Source: Streptomyces sp. HNM0575
GTDB lineage: Bacteria > Actinomycetota > Actinomycetes > Streptomycetales > Streptomycetaceae
Length of the DNA: 64,000 nucleotides
Assembly (NCBI RefSeq): GCF_012726265.1
Contig: NZ_JAASAG010000009.1
Span: forward strand, 124,001 to 188,000
Direction: 5' to 3'
Shown: in pieces, positions 16,542 to 24,741 of the stretch
Position numbering within the stretch: the stretch's first letter is position 1
How the letters are laid out: each line of letters starts with the position of its first letter
Translations under genes and position numbers: made by a program
Notes under the pieces: generated by a model
Told to the model about the DNA's origin: nothing
Seen by the model: the letters and a program-made list of their open reading frames with translations, nothing else
Database searches by the model: none

Positions 16542-17528
16542 ATGGAGGCAAGGCACCTCGGCCGTACCGGCCTGCGCGTATCCCGAATCGGTCTCGGCAC
16601 CCTCACATGGTCCCGCGACACCGGCGAGAGGGACGCGGCCGACCAGCTGAAGACGTTCTGGGAAGCGGGCGGCACGCTCGTCGACACCGCCGACGTCTAC
16701 GGCGACGGCGGCGCCGAGTATCTCCTCGGCAGGCTGCTGGAGGGGCTCGTGCCGCGGCGTGACCTGGTGATCGCCACCAAGGCGGGAAGCGTGCCCGACC
16801 CCGACCGCCGCTTCGACTGCTCGCGCGGCCATCTGCTCGCGGCGCTCGACGCGTCGTTGGAGCGGCTGCGCACCGACTACGTGGACCTGTGGCAGGTGCA
16901 CGCCTTCGACCCGGCGACGCCGCTGGACGAGACGTTGCAGGCGCTGGACATCGCGGTCAGCAGCGGCCGCGCGCGGTACGTGGGAGTCTCCAACTTCAGC
17001 GGCTGGCAGCTCGCCAAGGCCGCCACCTGGCAGCTCGCGGCGCCCGGTACGCGCACCCGGCTCGCGAGCACACAGATGGAGTACTCCCTGCTCCAGCGCG
17101 GCGTCGAGCGCGAACTCCTGCCCGCCGCCGTGGACTTGGGCCTGGGGCTGCTGCCGTCCTCGCCGCTGGGGCGCGGCGTGCTCACCGCCAAGTACCGCCG
17201 CGGCGAACCGCCGCCGGACTCACGCGGGGCCTCCGAGCATCTGGCGCCGTTCATCGCCCCGTACCTCGACGAGACCGCTGCCGGCATCGTCGACGCCGTC
17301 TCGACAGCCGCCGACGGACTGGCCGTCTCACCGCTGCTGGTGGCGCTGGCCTGGGTCCGCGACCGGCCGGGAGTGGCCGCGCCGATCGTCGGTGCGCGCA
17401 CGGCTCACCAGCTCACCGAGGCGCTGTCAGTGGAGGGCCTTACTCTTCCTGACGAGATCTGCCGCGCGCTGGATGACGTATCGGCGCCGGTGCACCGCTA
17501 TCCCGACCAGGACTGGAGCGAGCTATGA
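16542..17528 (+). CDS. Aldo/keto reductase
   Basis: NADPH-dependent reductase with an (alpha/beta)8 barrel, 328 residues. It opens MEARHLGRTGLRVSRIGLGT. The catalytic tetrad is visible: Asp and Tyr in VDTADVYGDGG, Lys in IATKAGS and His in WQVHAFD. The cofactor segment SPLGRGVLTAKY is typical. The ATG at 16542 has no obvious ribosome site and may be read from a leaderless transcript. The stop overlaps the start of the next gene (ATGA), so the two are co-translated. Confidence 0.9.
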   Translation: MEARHLGRTGLRVSRIGLGTLTWSRDTGERDAADQLKTFWEAGGTLVDTADVYGDGGAEYLLGRLLEGLVPRRDLVIATKAGSVPDPDRRFDCSRGHLLAALDASLERLRTDYVDLWQVHAFDPATPLDETLQALDIAVSSGRARYVGVSNFSGWQLAKAATWQLAAPGTRTRLASTQMEYSLLQRGVERELLPAAVDLGLGLLPSSPLGRGVLTAKYRRGEPPPDSRGASEHLAPFIAPYLDETAAGIVDAVSTAADGLAVSPLLVALAWVRDRPGVAAPIVGARTAHQLTEALSVEGLTLPDEICRALDDVSAPVHRYPDQDWSEL

Positions 17529-19648
17529 CGGACGACAAGGCAGCCGAACTCCTCGCGGCGGTACGGGCGGTGGAGAGCGGCGAGCGCTCGGCCGCGTCGT
17601 TCTTCACCGACTCCGGACAGCAGCAGGCCGCGGCACGCGCGCTGCAGCGGCCCGCCGCCGCCACCGGACCACCTGCCCCGGGTCCAGGCCCGAGCGCCGG
17701 GCGCGGCCCGGTCGCCGTACCCGACGGGCTGCGCGAGGCGCTGTCGGCGGGCGGTGCTCCGGAGTCGCTCGCGCCCAGGGTCGCGGAGACGCTCGGCGAG
17801 CAGGCCGCCGGGCTGCTGCACGCGGATCCGTGGCAGCTGCTCGCGGTCCCGGGCGTGCGGCCTGAGCAGGCGGACGGCTTCGCGCGCGCCCTGCTCGGCG
17901 AGGAGAGCGGCCCCGGCGACGAGCGGCGCGCACAGGCGCTCGTGGTGTGGCTGCTGGAGCGCGCGGCGCTCAAGGGGCATACGGCTCTGGAGCCGGCCGC
18001 GCTGTCCAAGGGCCTCTCGCAGTACGCGGTTCCGGAGCCCGACGAGGCGGTGCGCGGCGCGATCGACGCGGGCGCCGTTCTCGTCTTCGAGGACGCGCTC
18101 GACGCCATGCCGCCGGGCGGTGCTCCCGCGGAGACGCCGGCAGCGGGCGAGGACGGGACGGAGGAGCGGCCCGTACGGCTGCTGTTGGGGCTGGAGCGCT
18201 GTGCGCTGGCGGAGGAGAGCCTCGCGGACGGGCTGGGACGGGTGATCAGCGCCGCCGGTCCGCATACGTCACCGGCTTCCGGGCCGGAGGACGGCGAGGT
18301 GCGCCGGGCGGCTCCCGAGGAGTGGGAGGCCGCCGCCGCGTCCGCGCCCTCTCCGTCGGCGGCGGAGCTGATCCGGGCGGTCGCCGGTCACGGGCTGGTC
18401 GCGCACACCGGAGGCGAGGCCGCGCGCGCCGAGCCGGCCGCACTCCTCGCCGCCGCGGGGCAGTTGGGGCTGCGGGCATGCGCCGCCGTGCACAGCGCCG
18501 ACGGCCGCGACCGCTTCGCGGGGCTCCTCCCCGAGGACATGCAGGACACCCACGACGCCGAGGGCACGGAGAGCGCCCATGGCACCGAGGGCGGCGGCGA
18601 GGGCGACGGCGAGCCTGCGGGGCAGGGGCGGCGGTCCCCGTCCGTCGTCACCGTCGCCGGGCTCCTCGAAGGCCGCGAAGGTCCGGGCCGCGACGCGGAA
18701 GGCGCCTGGGCCCTCGACCTGCTGATCGTGTGCGACGCCCCGCAGCTCGACGCCGAGACGGCCGCCGCCCTCGTGGAGTCGCTTCCCGACGGGGCGCGGT
18801 TGGTGCTCAGCGGCGATCCGGGCGTGCTGGGCGCGGCCGGGCCGGGCCAGGTCTTCGCCGATGTGCTGGCCGGCGGCGCATGTCCGCGCATCGCCTCCCG
18901 TACGCCGGATCCCGGGCCCGTCGGCGAACTCGTCTCCGGGATCGGCATCGGCGAGCTCAATCAGGTCGACGCCCCTGGCAAGGAGGTCGTCGTCGTGCCC
19001 GTGCGGGACCCCGGCGAGGCCGTGCACCGCACGGTCCAGCTCGTGGCCGACTCGGTGCCGCGCGCGTTCGGCGTCCCCGCGGGCGACACCCAGGTCATCA
19101 CGACGGGGCACGGCGGAGCCGCGGGCACCCGTGCGCTCAACGCCGCCCTGAAGGAGCGGCTGCATCCCGGGCCCGGCCGCTTCGACGGCTTCGACCCGGG
19201 CGACCGCGTGGTCCACACCCCGTCACGGGGGCGTACGGCACCGGCGGTGGTCGTCTCCGGCGAGGAGGAGGGCCTGCGGCTGGAGTACTCCGGCACGGGC
19301 GAGAGCACCCTCGTCGCCCGCGACCGCGTCGCGGAGGAGGTCAGGCACGGCTGGGCGGTCACGGCCCATCAGGCGGTGGGGATGCGCTGGCCCGCGGTGG
19401 TCGCGGTGCTGCCCGGCGATACGACGGCGGCGCTCACCCGCGCGTGGGTCTATACGGCCTTCGGACGCGCTGAGCGGCACCTGTCCGTCGTGCAGGGCGC
19501 GGAGGACGCGCTCGCGAAGGCCGTCGCGTCGGTGACCGCTCCGCCGCGGACCACGCGGCTGCGTGCGCTGCTGGCACAGTCCGCCCGCGCGGCCCGTGCC
19601 GCGGCCGTCCCACCGGCGGAGAGCGGCGCGGGCGGCGCCCCGGAGTAG
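17525..19648 (+). CDS. Helix-hairpin-helix RecD-like protein lacking Walker A
   Basis: A 707-residue relative of RecD2-type helicases. The N-terminal half has helix-hairpin-helix-like segments (DPWQLLAVPGVRPEQADGFA). The C-terminal part matches the UvrD_C_2/SF1 end: GDRVVHTP, VTAHQAVGMRWPAVVAVLP (motif V region) and RAWVYTAFGRAERHLSVV (motif VI region). Where RecD2 has its GxxGTGKT loop this protein reads VAHTGGEAARAEPAALLA, and the Walker B position reads DLLIVCDAPQLD. It therefore probably cannot hydrolyse ATP the usual way. Long Ala/Gly/Glu-rich linkers break up the conserved blocks. Start ATG overlaps the aldo/keto reductase stop. Confidence 0.72.
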   Translation: MTDDKAAELLAAVRAVESGERSAASFFTDSGQQQAAARALQRPAAATGPPAPGPGPSAGRGPVAVPDGLREALSAGGAPESLAPRVAETLGEQAAGLLHADPWQLLAVPGVRPEQADGFARALLGEESGPGDERRAQALVVWLLERAALKGHTALEPAALSKGLSQYAVPEPDEAVRGAIDAGAVLVFEDALDAMPPGGAPAETPAAGEDGTEERPVRLLLGLERCALAEESLADGLGRVISAAGPHTSPASGPEDGEVRRAAPEEWEAAAASAPSPSAAELIRAVAGHGLVAHTGGEAARAEPAALLAAAGQLGLRACAAVHSADGRDRFAGLLPEDMQDTHDAEGTESAHGTEGGGEGDGEPAGQGRRSPSVVTVAGLLEGREGPGRDAEGAWALDLLIVCDAPQLDAETAAALVESLPDGARLVLSGDPGVLGAAGPGQVFADVLAGGACPRIASRTPDPGPVGELVSGIGIGELNQVDAPGKEVVVVPVRDPGEAVHRTVQLVADSVPRAFGVPAGDTQVITTGHGGAAGTRALNAALKERLHPGPGRFDGFDPGDRVVHTPSRGRTAPAVVVSGEEEGLRLEYSGTGESTLVARDRVAEEVRHGWAVTAHQAVGMRWPAVVAVLPGDTTAALTRAWVYTAFGRAERHLSVVQGAEDALAKAVASVTAPPRTTRLRALLAQSARAARAAAVPPAESGAGGAPE

Positions 19649-19682
19649 GAGGCGCGGAGTAGGAGGCCCGGAGTAGGAGGGG
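19641..19682. repeat. Three tandem 14-bp repeats across a stop codon
   Basis: CGGAGTAGGAGG plus two variable bases, three times from 19641. The first copy contains the TAG stop of the preceding gene, so each copy supplies a TAG followed by an AGGAGG. Confidence 0.85.
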
Positions 19683-19825
19683 CACGGCCTGGGCCCGGCA
19701 GTATCCGGATGCGCGAGGAGCGAGGAGGGGTGCGTACGGGAGGATCCGCGCCGTTACGGGCGAGCGGGAGCGCCGCTACCGGCCCCGCCGGCGGCCGTAC
19801 GGACGCGGCACCGCCGCCGGCCCGG

Positions 19826-20497
19826 TCACTCCTCGTCGTCCAGCTCGATGTCCGTCTCGTCGAAGACGGAGCTGACGTCGAAGCGGCAGATCACCCTTTC
19901 GGGGTCGGCCTGCTCGAAGGGGGCGCTGAGCCACTCCCCCGGCTCGCTCGGCTCGTCGCCCGCGGTCACCCACAGCGTGGAGTCGCCCTCGTCGAGCCCG
20001 AACTCCTTGTGCCGGGTGGCGATTTCGTCGGCCTCGTACTCCCCGAAGAGGATGCCGAGCGCCGCGTGCACGCTGCCGCCCGCCGTGCCCGGTGCCTGGC
20101 CGTCCTCGTCGGCCGAGTCCGGATCGAGGTCGGTGACGCGCTGGGCCTGGGCCAGGAGCCGCTGCGGCTCCACGACGGTGTAGTCGCGGCGGATCAGCAC
20201 GCTCAGCGCGCTGGGCGCCTCGGGTCCCGTGTAGGCGGGCATCGAGTCGCCACCGGGGATCTCGAATGGAGTGACCTCGTCGTAGATCTCGTAGAGCAGC
20301 TCGTCGTAGGCCTCGCCCGCCGCCGCGAGCTCGTCGAAGGCGGCGTAGACGGCGGTGTCGGAGGCGCCGTTCCCGGTGTCCTTCCCGGCGCCCTCAGCCC
20401 GGCGCTCGACCGCTTCGAGGTGCCGGTCCAGCGCGGCTTTCACCGCTTCGGCGGCGGCGCGTACGTCGGCAGCGGTGGGCTGCTCAGCATCAGACAT
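19826..20497 (-). CDS. Conserved hypothetical acidic protein
   Basis: A 223-residue acidic protein that I associate with a conserved Streptomyces family of unknown function. It starts MSDAEQPTAADVRAAAEAVK, has a helical first half, and ends with a short beta-rich part (VICRFDVSSVFDETDIELDDEE). No catalytic motif, signal or membrane segment is visible. The ATG at 20497 is the likely start; the 13 extra residues available upstream lie in the promoter. It diverges from the DUF5703 gene and converges with the RecD-like gene. Confidence 0.75.
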   Translation of the reverse strand: MSDAEQPTAADVRAAAEAVKAALDRHLEAVERRAEGAGKDTGNGASDTAVYAAFDELAAAGEAYDELLYEIYDEVTPFEIPGGDSMPAYTGPEAPSALSVLIRRDYTVVEPQRLLAQAQRVTDLDPDSADEDGQAPGTAGGSVHAALGILFGEYEADEIATRHKEFGLDEGDSTLWVTAGDEPSEPGEWLSAPFEQADPERVICRFDVSSVFDETDIELDDEE

Positions 20498-20544
20498 AGT
20501 GCAGACGCTATCCGGATCCGTCCTCTGCCCGCACAATAGATGAG

Positions 20545-20733
20545 ATGCCGGAATACGAATTTCGCGATGTGTACGTGCCTCGCGGGGTCTCCCGCAAGGC
20601 GGCTACCCGACTGCTGACCGACCATGCCGAGTACGGGCACTGGGAGTTGGCCCGTACACGGCTCTACCCCGACGGAAGCCGCAGGGTGCGGCTGCGCCGC
20701 CGGATCATCCGCCAGCTGCACGCGACCTGGTGA
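20545..20733 (+). CDS. DUF5703 small conserved protein
   Basis: A 62-residue basic protein starting MPEYEFRDVYVPRGVSRKAA and ending RRRIIRQLHATW. It matches a small Streptomyces family (DUF5703) of unknown function that I recall lying in this neighbourhood. Seventeen Arg and Lys residues suggest nucleic-acid or membrane-surface contact; this is only inference. Divergent from the acidic hypothetical gene, and followed by a strong terminator. Confidence 0.8.
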   Translation: MPEYEFRDVYVPRGVSRKAATRLLTDHAEYGHWELARTRLYPDGSRRVRLRRRIIRQLHATW

Positions 20734-20763
20734 GCCTCCCGGCACGGGGAGGCGGCAGGACAA

Positions 20764-20807
20764 GACGGCGGAACGGGCTCCACCCGTGTGGTGCCCGCTC
20801 CGCCGTC
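20764..20807. terminator. Bidirectional terminator between DUF5703 gene and chpC
   Basis: A 15-bp stem with one mismatch (20764-20778 with 20793-20807) and a 14-base loop, between the convergent stops. A smaller hairpin precedes it at 20734-20753. Confidence 0.85.
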
Positions 20808-20824
20808 TCTCAGGCTGTGTCCGC

Positions 20825-21520
20825 TCAGCGGCGCGCGAGCTTCGAAGCGCGCCGGTAGAGCACGAAGCCGCCGAGCAGCAGGCCAGCGCTCAACGGGGCC
20901 GCGACGCCGAGCATGTCGCCGGCGCCGGTGTGCGCAAGCTGCTCGGTGCCGGGCTCGGACTGGGTCCGTACGTCGGAGGCCGGGTTGACGTCCGAGGACT
21001 GGTCGGAGCCGCCTCCCTGGTCGTCCGACGGGCCCGGGTTGTCGGAGCCGGGGTTGTCGGAGCCCGGCTCGTCGCAGTCCTCGTCCTGGCCCGGCTCGTC
21101 CGGGCCGGGGTTGTCCGGCTCGTCGCTGACGGGCGGCGCGGCCTCGGAGCCTGCGCAGTCTCCCGCGGTGTTGCCGTCACCGAGGGCGCTGACGTTGTTC
21201 CCGCACACGCCGATCGGGATGTCGACCGGAGCGTTGACGTTGTTGCCGGACCCGATCTCGTCCGACTTGACGGCCGTACCGGACGGGGCCGCGGACCGGC
21301 TGTCGCTGCTGCCGCCGCATGCGGCCGCCGAGTTGAGGCTTCCGAGGACGCTGACGGTGTTGCCGCACACGGTCGTCGGCACATTGATCGGCGCGTTGAC
21401 GCTGTTGCCCGAGAGCAGCCCGGACCCCGTGTCGGCGAACGCCGTGCCTCCCGAGAACGTGGCGAGCACGCCGCCCGCCGCGGCCACGGTGATCAGGCCT
21501 TTTCTGGTGACCTGTCGCAT
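20825..21520 (-). CDS. chpC: Long chaplin, sortase-anchored (ChpC-like)
   Basis: Secreted hydrophobic surface protein that coats aerial hyphae. A signal peptide (MRQVTRKGLITVAAAGGVLA, cleavage near TAFA) is followed by two chaplin domains: SGNSVNAPINVPTTVCGNTV with a second Cys 17 residues after the first, and SGNNVNAPVDIPIGVCGNNV likewise. Then comes an Asp/Pro/Gly/Ser linker with SDNPG repeats, a sortase motif LAHTG, a membrane helix and a basic tail, giving wall anchoring. Length 231 fits long chaplins. The ATG at 21520 follows CAGGGGAATAAG. Position and architecture match S. coelicolor ChpC (SCO1674). The second domain has lost the usual LNPAFG block. Confidence 0.93.
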   Translation of the reverse strand: MRQVTRKGLITVAAAGGVLATFSGGTAFADTGSGLLSGNSVNAPINVPTTVCGNTVSVLGSLNSAAACGGSSDSRSAAPSGTAVKSDEIGSGNNVNAPVDIPIGVCGNNVSALGDGNTAGDCAGSEAAPPVSDEPDNPGPDEPGQDEDCDEPGSDNPGSDNPGPSDDQGGGSDQSSDVNPASDVRTQSEPGTEQLAHTGAGDMLGVAAPLSAGLLLGGFVLYRRASKLARR

Positions 21521-21686
21521 GGTTCTTATTCCCCTGTCTTGCTTTCTGCCAGTGGGTGATTCAAGGGCACACAAGGGGAGTGGACTGCGGTCGCCGTGAG
21601 GATTCCGCGTATCCGCCCCCGGAAAGCCCACGCGGTGGTACCGAGGCCGCATTCCTGCGTGCCGCGCCGCCCGGGCTTCGCTTTCC

Positions 21687-21860
21687 TCATGCGTTCGGGA
21701 TACGACCTCGGTCGCCTGGGCAGGCTGTGCCGTCGGCGAAGTCCGTTGCCCCGAACGCGGTTACCGTGTGGCCGCAGCCCTTCGCGGGGGCGTTGGCACC
21801 CGCGCCGGTGAGCGACGGCCCACCGGCGGCAGCCGCTACGGCGGCGGCCTTCTTGATCAT
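21687..21860 (-). CDS. Very small chaplin-like secreted protein at the chpH position
   Basis: A 57-residue gene in the place where chpH (SCO1675) is found beside chpC. The ATG at 21860 has a strong AGGAGG site. It opens MIKKAAAVAAAAGG, the typical chaplin signal-peptide start, with a possible cleavage after ANA. The mature part of about 32 residues contains CGHTVTAFGATDFADGTAC. This keeps the chaplin pattern CGxTV..G......C with 17 residues between the cysteines but lacks the preceding GN..Q.PV..PV block and the LNPAFG motif. It is either a decayed chpH or a functional mini-chaplin; the intact frame and ribosome site favour expression. It lies about 165 bp upstream of chpC on the same strand. 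Confidence 0.7.
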   Translation of the reverse strand: MIKKAAAVAAAAGGPSLTGAGANAPAKGCGHTVTAFGATDFADGTACPGDRGRIPNA

Positions 21861-22175
21861 GAATTCCTCCTAGTTGGCATGCAGTTCAAACCACGAACCG
21901 CATCACCTGTAACGAAGACGGAGGAATCCGGGTACGAGCCGACGCGGGCATTCACCCTTTCCGGGTGTCTGCGCACAACAGGCCGAATTGCCTTTCTGTA
22001 CGGGCCGGTTGGTGCCGTGCGGGCTGGTTGGGCCGGTCGGTGCCGTACGGGCCGGTGGGCGCGGCACTTACGGCGGGGACGGCGGGCGGCAACTGCTCTG
22101 CCCGTACGCAAAAAAGGGCGGCTGTCCGCACGGAAAGCGCGGACAGCCGCCAACAGAGCGCGGCGACGGCTCAGT
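21861..22175. other. Intergenic region before the chaplin genes
   Basis: A 315-bp gap with the promoter for the small chaplin gene and the terminator of the M20 peptidase gene at 22110-22151. No gene seen. Confidence 0.6.
22110..22151 (-). terminator. Intrinsic terminator of the M20 peptidase gene
   Basis: A perfect 13-bp stem (22117-22129 with 22139-22151), 9-base loop, followed on the minus strand by six Ts. It is one of the few classical T-tract terminators in the window and lies 24 bp beyond the peptidase stop. Confidence 0.93.
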
Positions 22176-23510
22176 TCAGCACTGGTCGAGGAAGCGGTCG
22201 AGCACACGCACCCCGAACTTCAGCCCGTCCACCGGCACTCGCTCGTCGACTCCGTGGAACATCCCGGCGAAGTCCAGCTCCGGCGGCAGCTTCAGCGGCG
22301 CGAACCCGAAGCAGCGGATGCCCAGGTCGTCGAAGGACTTGGCGTCCGTACCGCCGGAGAGCATGTACGGCACGGCGCGCGCCGCCGGGTCCTCGGCCTT
22401 CAGCGACGCCTGCATGGCGTCCACGAGCGCGCCGTCGAAGCTCGTCTCCAGCGCCTTGTCCGCGTGTACGTCCTCGCGCTGGACGCGCGGGCCGAGGATG
22501 CCGTCCAGGTCCGCGAGGAACTCCTCTTCGTGGCCCGGCAGGAAGCGGCCGTCGACGTGCGCCGTGGCCTGGCCGGGGATGACGTTCACCTTGTAGCCCG
22601 CGCCGAGCTGGGTGGGAGCCGCGGTGTTCTGGAGGGTGGCGCCGATGATCTTCGCGATGCCGCCGAGCTTGGCCAGGGTCTCCTCCATGTCCTCCGGGTC
22701 GAGCTCGGTGCCCAGGGCGTCGGAGAGCTCGTCGAGGAAGGACCGAACGGTCTTGGTCACGCGGACGGGGAACCTGTGCCGGCCCAACCGCCCGACCGCC
22801 TCGCACAGTTCGGTGATGGCGTTGTCGTTGTTGGTCATCGAACCGTGACCGGCCGTGCCGTCGACCGTGAGCCGCATCCAGTGCATACCCTTCTGGGCGG
22901 TCTCCACCAGATACAGGCGCAGGTCCTCGTTGACGGTGAAGGAGAAGCCGCCGACCTCGCCGATACCCTCGGTCACTCCCTCGAAGAGGTCCCGGTGGTT
23001 GTCGACCAGGTGCCGCGCCCCGTAGACGCCGCCGGCCTCCTCGTCTGCGAGGAACGCCAGCACCACGTCGCGCGGCGGCCGGCGCCCGCTGCGCAGCCGT
23101 TCCCGTACGACGGCGAGCGTCATCGCGTCCATGTCCTTCATGTCGACGGCGCCGCGCCCCCAGACGCAGCCGTCCGCGATCTCCCCGGAGAAGGGGTCGT
23201 GCGTCCAGTCCTCGGCGTTGGCGGGCACGACGTCGGTGTGCCCGTGGATCAGCAGGGCTGGGCGCGAGGAGTCCTCGCCCGCGATACGGGCCACGGTGGA
23301 GGCGCGGCCGGGCCGCGATTCGAAGATCTCGGGCTCCAGGCCCACCTCGGCGAGCTTCTCGGCGACGTACTCTGCGGCGGCCCGCTCCCCCGGCCCCTCG
23401 TTGCCGCCGTAGTTGCTGGTGTCGATCCGGATGAGGTCGCGGCAGAGATCGACGACCTCACTCTCGGCGCTCGCTCCGCCACCGGTCTGTGCGGGGGTCG
23501 ACTGGTTCAC
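22176..23510 (-). CDS. M20-family metallopeptidase / deacylase
   Basis: Zinc-dependent amidohydrolase of the ArgE/DapE/CPG2 type, 444 residues. Metal ligands and catalytic residues are visible: HGHTDVVPA (His, Asp), WGRGAVDMKDMDAMTL (bridging Asp), LADEEAGGVYGARHLVD (catalytic and metal Glu) and a C-terminal MFHGVDERVP (last His). A dimerisation lid domain lies between. No signal peptide, so cytosolic. The GTG at 23510 follows AGGAGG. The substrate cannot be assigned. It ends in a T-tract terminator. Confidence 0.9.
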   Translation of the reverse strand: MNQSTPAQTGGGASAESEVVDLCRDLIRIDTSNYGGNEGPGERAAAEYVAEKLAEVGLEPEIFESRPGRASTVARIAGEDSSRPALLIHGHTDVVPANAEDWTHDPFSGEIADGCVWGRGAVDMKDMDAMTLAVVRERLRSGRRPPRDVVLAFLADEEAGGVYGARHLVDNHRDLFEGVTEGIGEVGGFSFTVNEDLRLYLVETAQKGMHWMRLTVDGTAGHGSMTNNDNAITELCEAVGRLGRHRFPVRVTKTVRSFLDELSDALGTELDPEDMEETLAKLGGIAKIIGATLQNTAAPTQLGAGYKVNVIPGQATAHVDGRFLPGHEEEFLADLDGILGPRVQREDVHADKALETSFDGALVDAMQASLKAEDPAARAVPYMLSGGTDAKSFDDLGIRCFGFAPLKLPPELDFAGMFHGVDERVPVDGLKFGVRVLDRFLDQC

Positions 23511-23664
23511 GCTGCCTCCTCGTATCGCCGCGGGGGTCCGCCCCCATACTCCCGCGTACGGCGCGGGCTCCCAAGTGCGGGGAGCAGGAGCGGGGTGATC
23601 GGAGCCCCTCGGTCCAGTGTTAAAGTTGGCTCTGCTGCACGCCGGAGGCGGGCGGTTACACCTT

Positions 23665-23752
23665 GTCGGGGTGGCGGAATGGCAGACGCGCTAGCTTGAG
23701 GTGCTAGTGCCCTTTACAGGGCGTGGGGGTTCAAGTCCCCCTCCCGACACCA
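23665..23752 (+). tRNA. tRNA-Leu (anticodon GAG)
   Basis: An 88-base cloverleaf with a long variable arm typical of tRNA-Leu. The acceptor arms pair (GTCGGGG with TCCCGAC, one G-T), the anticodon stem is CTAGC/GCTAG with loop TTGAGGT giving anticodon GAG at 23698-23700, the T arm is GGGGG TTCAAGT CCCCC, and CCA is encoded (23750-23752). A terminator follows at once. It marks the border between conserved and patchwork DNA. Confidence 0.96.
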
Positions 23753-23756
23753 CCTG

Positions 23757-23788
23757 AAGCCCCTGTTGATCAGGGGCTTTCTTCTTGC
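23757..23788 (+). terminator. Terminator of tRNA-Leu
   Basis: AAGCCCCTG, a 5-base loop, CAGGGGCTT, then a pyrimidine-rich TTTCTTCTT-type tail, starting four bases after the tRNA CCA end. Confidence 0.9.
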
Positions 23789-23930
23789 CTCGGTGTCACG
23801 TGACCGACCGCGTGCCCAACGATGCTGTCGCGATACGGGTGGCCAGGTGCGTTGCCAACCCTCACCTCTCAGCGAGATGGGGCTCTGCCGGGTGGCCCGA
23901 TCAGAACCGCCGGCATGATCGTGGGGTTCG

Positions 23931-23992
23931 TGCCTGACAACCTGTCAATTCGCCTGGTGCGTACGGCTCTTGACGTACTACCGGGCGTGAAG
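23931..23992 (+). repeat. Dispersed repeat, copy A
   Basis: The best-preserved core copy. It contains the inverted repeats TGACA-acc-TGTCA (23935-23947) and GTACG-8-CGTAC (23961-23978), then TGACGTACTACCGGGCGTGA. Copies B (27092), C (33446), D (41709) and E (60151) share different parts of it. Confidence 0.8.
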
Positions 23993-24024
23993 TTTGACGT
24001 CCGTCAGGTCTGACTCACGCAACA

Positions 24025-24050
24025 GCCGGGGCAGCGTGCGCTGCCCCGGC
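24025..24050. terminator. Strong GC hairpin
   Basis: A perfect 11-bp stem (24025-24035 with 24040-24050) and tetraloop GTGC. Not near a gene end; it may belong to a lost gene or to the repeat unit. Confidence 0.55.
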
Positions 24051-24156
24051 ATAGCCGGATCCCGCTGCAATCCAGGGCCCACGTTTCTAAGAGTTGCGGC
24101 GGCTACCTCCGGAAAGCAGTTGAGGAGCGTCAATCGACCGCACATCCGAGGGGACA

Positions 24157-24507
24157 TCAGCCGCCCGTCATCTGAATGGTCGGAAGCGCGAATGAGGACA
24201 CAATGGCAACAAGCGCGCTAATCGTCCAATATCCCCAAAAACCCAGGAGAGCCCTCCGCTGTACAGGGAGATTTGCGATCCACCATAGGAAGAGGTAGAG
24301 CGCCAGCACAACTACCTCGAACATGAAGAACAAGGGCATGGTGCCGTCGTTATCCGTCGGATCGCGCATGGTCCATCCCATGGCCACGGGAATGTCGTAA
24401 TCAACGTTTTCCCACAGCAAGTATGCCGGAATGGACCCTGGAATTCCGAGTAGTAGGTTGACTCCGACTGCTATCAGCCGCCACTTCCGTGCGCATTCAG
24501 TTTCCAC
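24157..24507 (-). CDS. Hypothetical membrane protein
   Basis: I do not recognise this 116-residue protein. Three hydrophobic segments suggest three membrane helices: near residues 10-32 (IAVGVNLLLGIPGSIPAYLL), 58-80 (PLFFMFEVVVLALYLFLWWI) and 87-112 (LLGFWGYWTISALVAIVSSF). The GTG at 24507 has only a weak ribosome site. Base composition is clearly lower in GC than in the conserved block, which suggests recent acquisition. No partner gene is evident. Confidence 0.5.
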   Translation of the reverse strand: METECARKWRLIAVGVNLLLGIPGSIPAYLLWENVDYDIPVAMGWTMRDPTDNDGTMPLFFMFEVVVLALYLFLWWIANLPVQRRALLGFWGYWTISALVAIVSSFALPTIQMTGG

Positions 24508-24741
24508 ACAGGCGACAGTACCGCTTGACGTGCCATAGCGGCGTGGTTTCTACGATTCGCAGGACAGAGAACCAGGTGCTTAACGTGTTCGGCAGCTGCA
24601 TCTCCTCCAACCGCTTGGCCGGCGGCGCGTCTCAGGACTGCTCTACGGCCGGAAACCAGGTCGGTGGGTCCCGGCCTTGAGGCGATCGCTAGGTTCGTCT
24701 GTCCGGGACCGGTACGGATGTTGAGAGGACAGGGGGAGCAG

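Larger units (their letters stand above)
23780..24156. other. Gene-free stretch after tRNA-Leu
   Basis: 377 bp with no convincing gene. It holds copy A of the dispersed repeat (23931-23992) and a strong hairpin (24025-24050). Confidence 0.6.
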
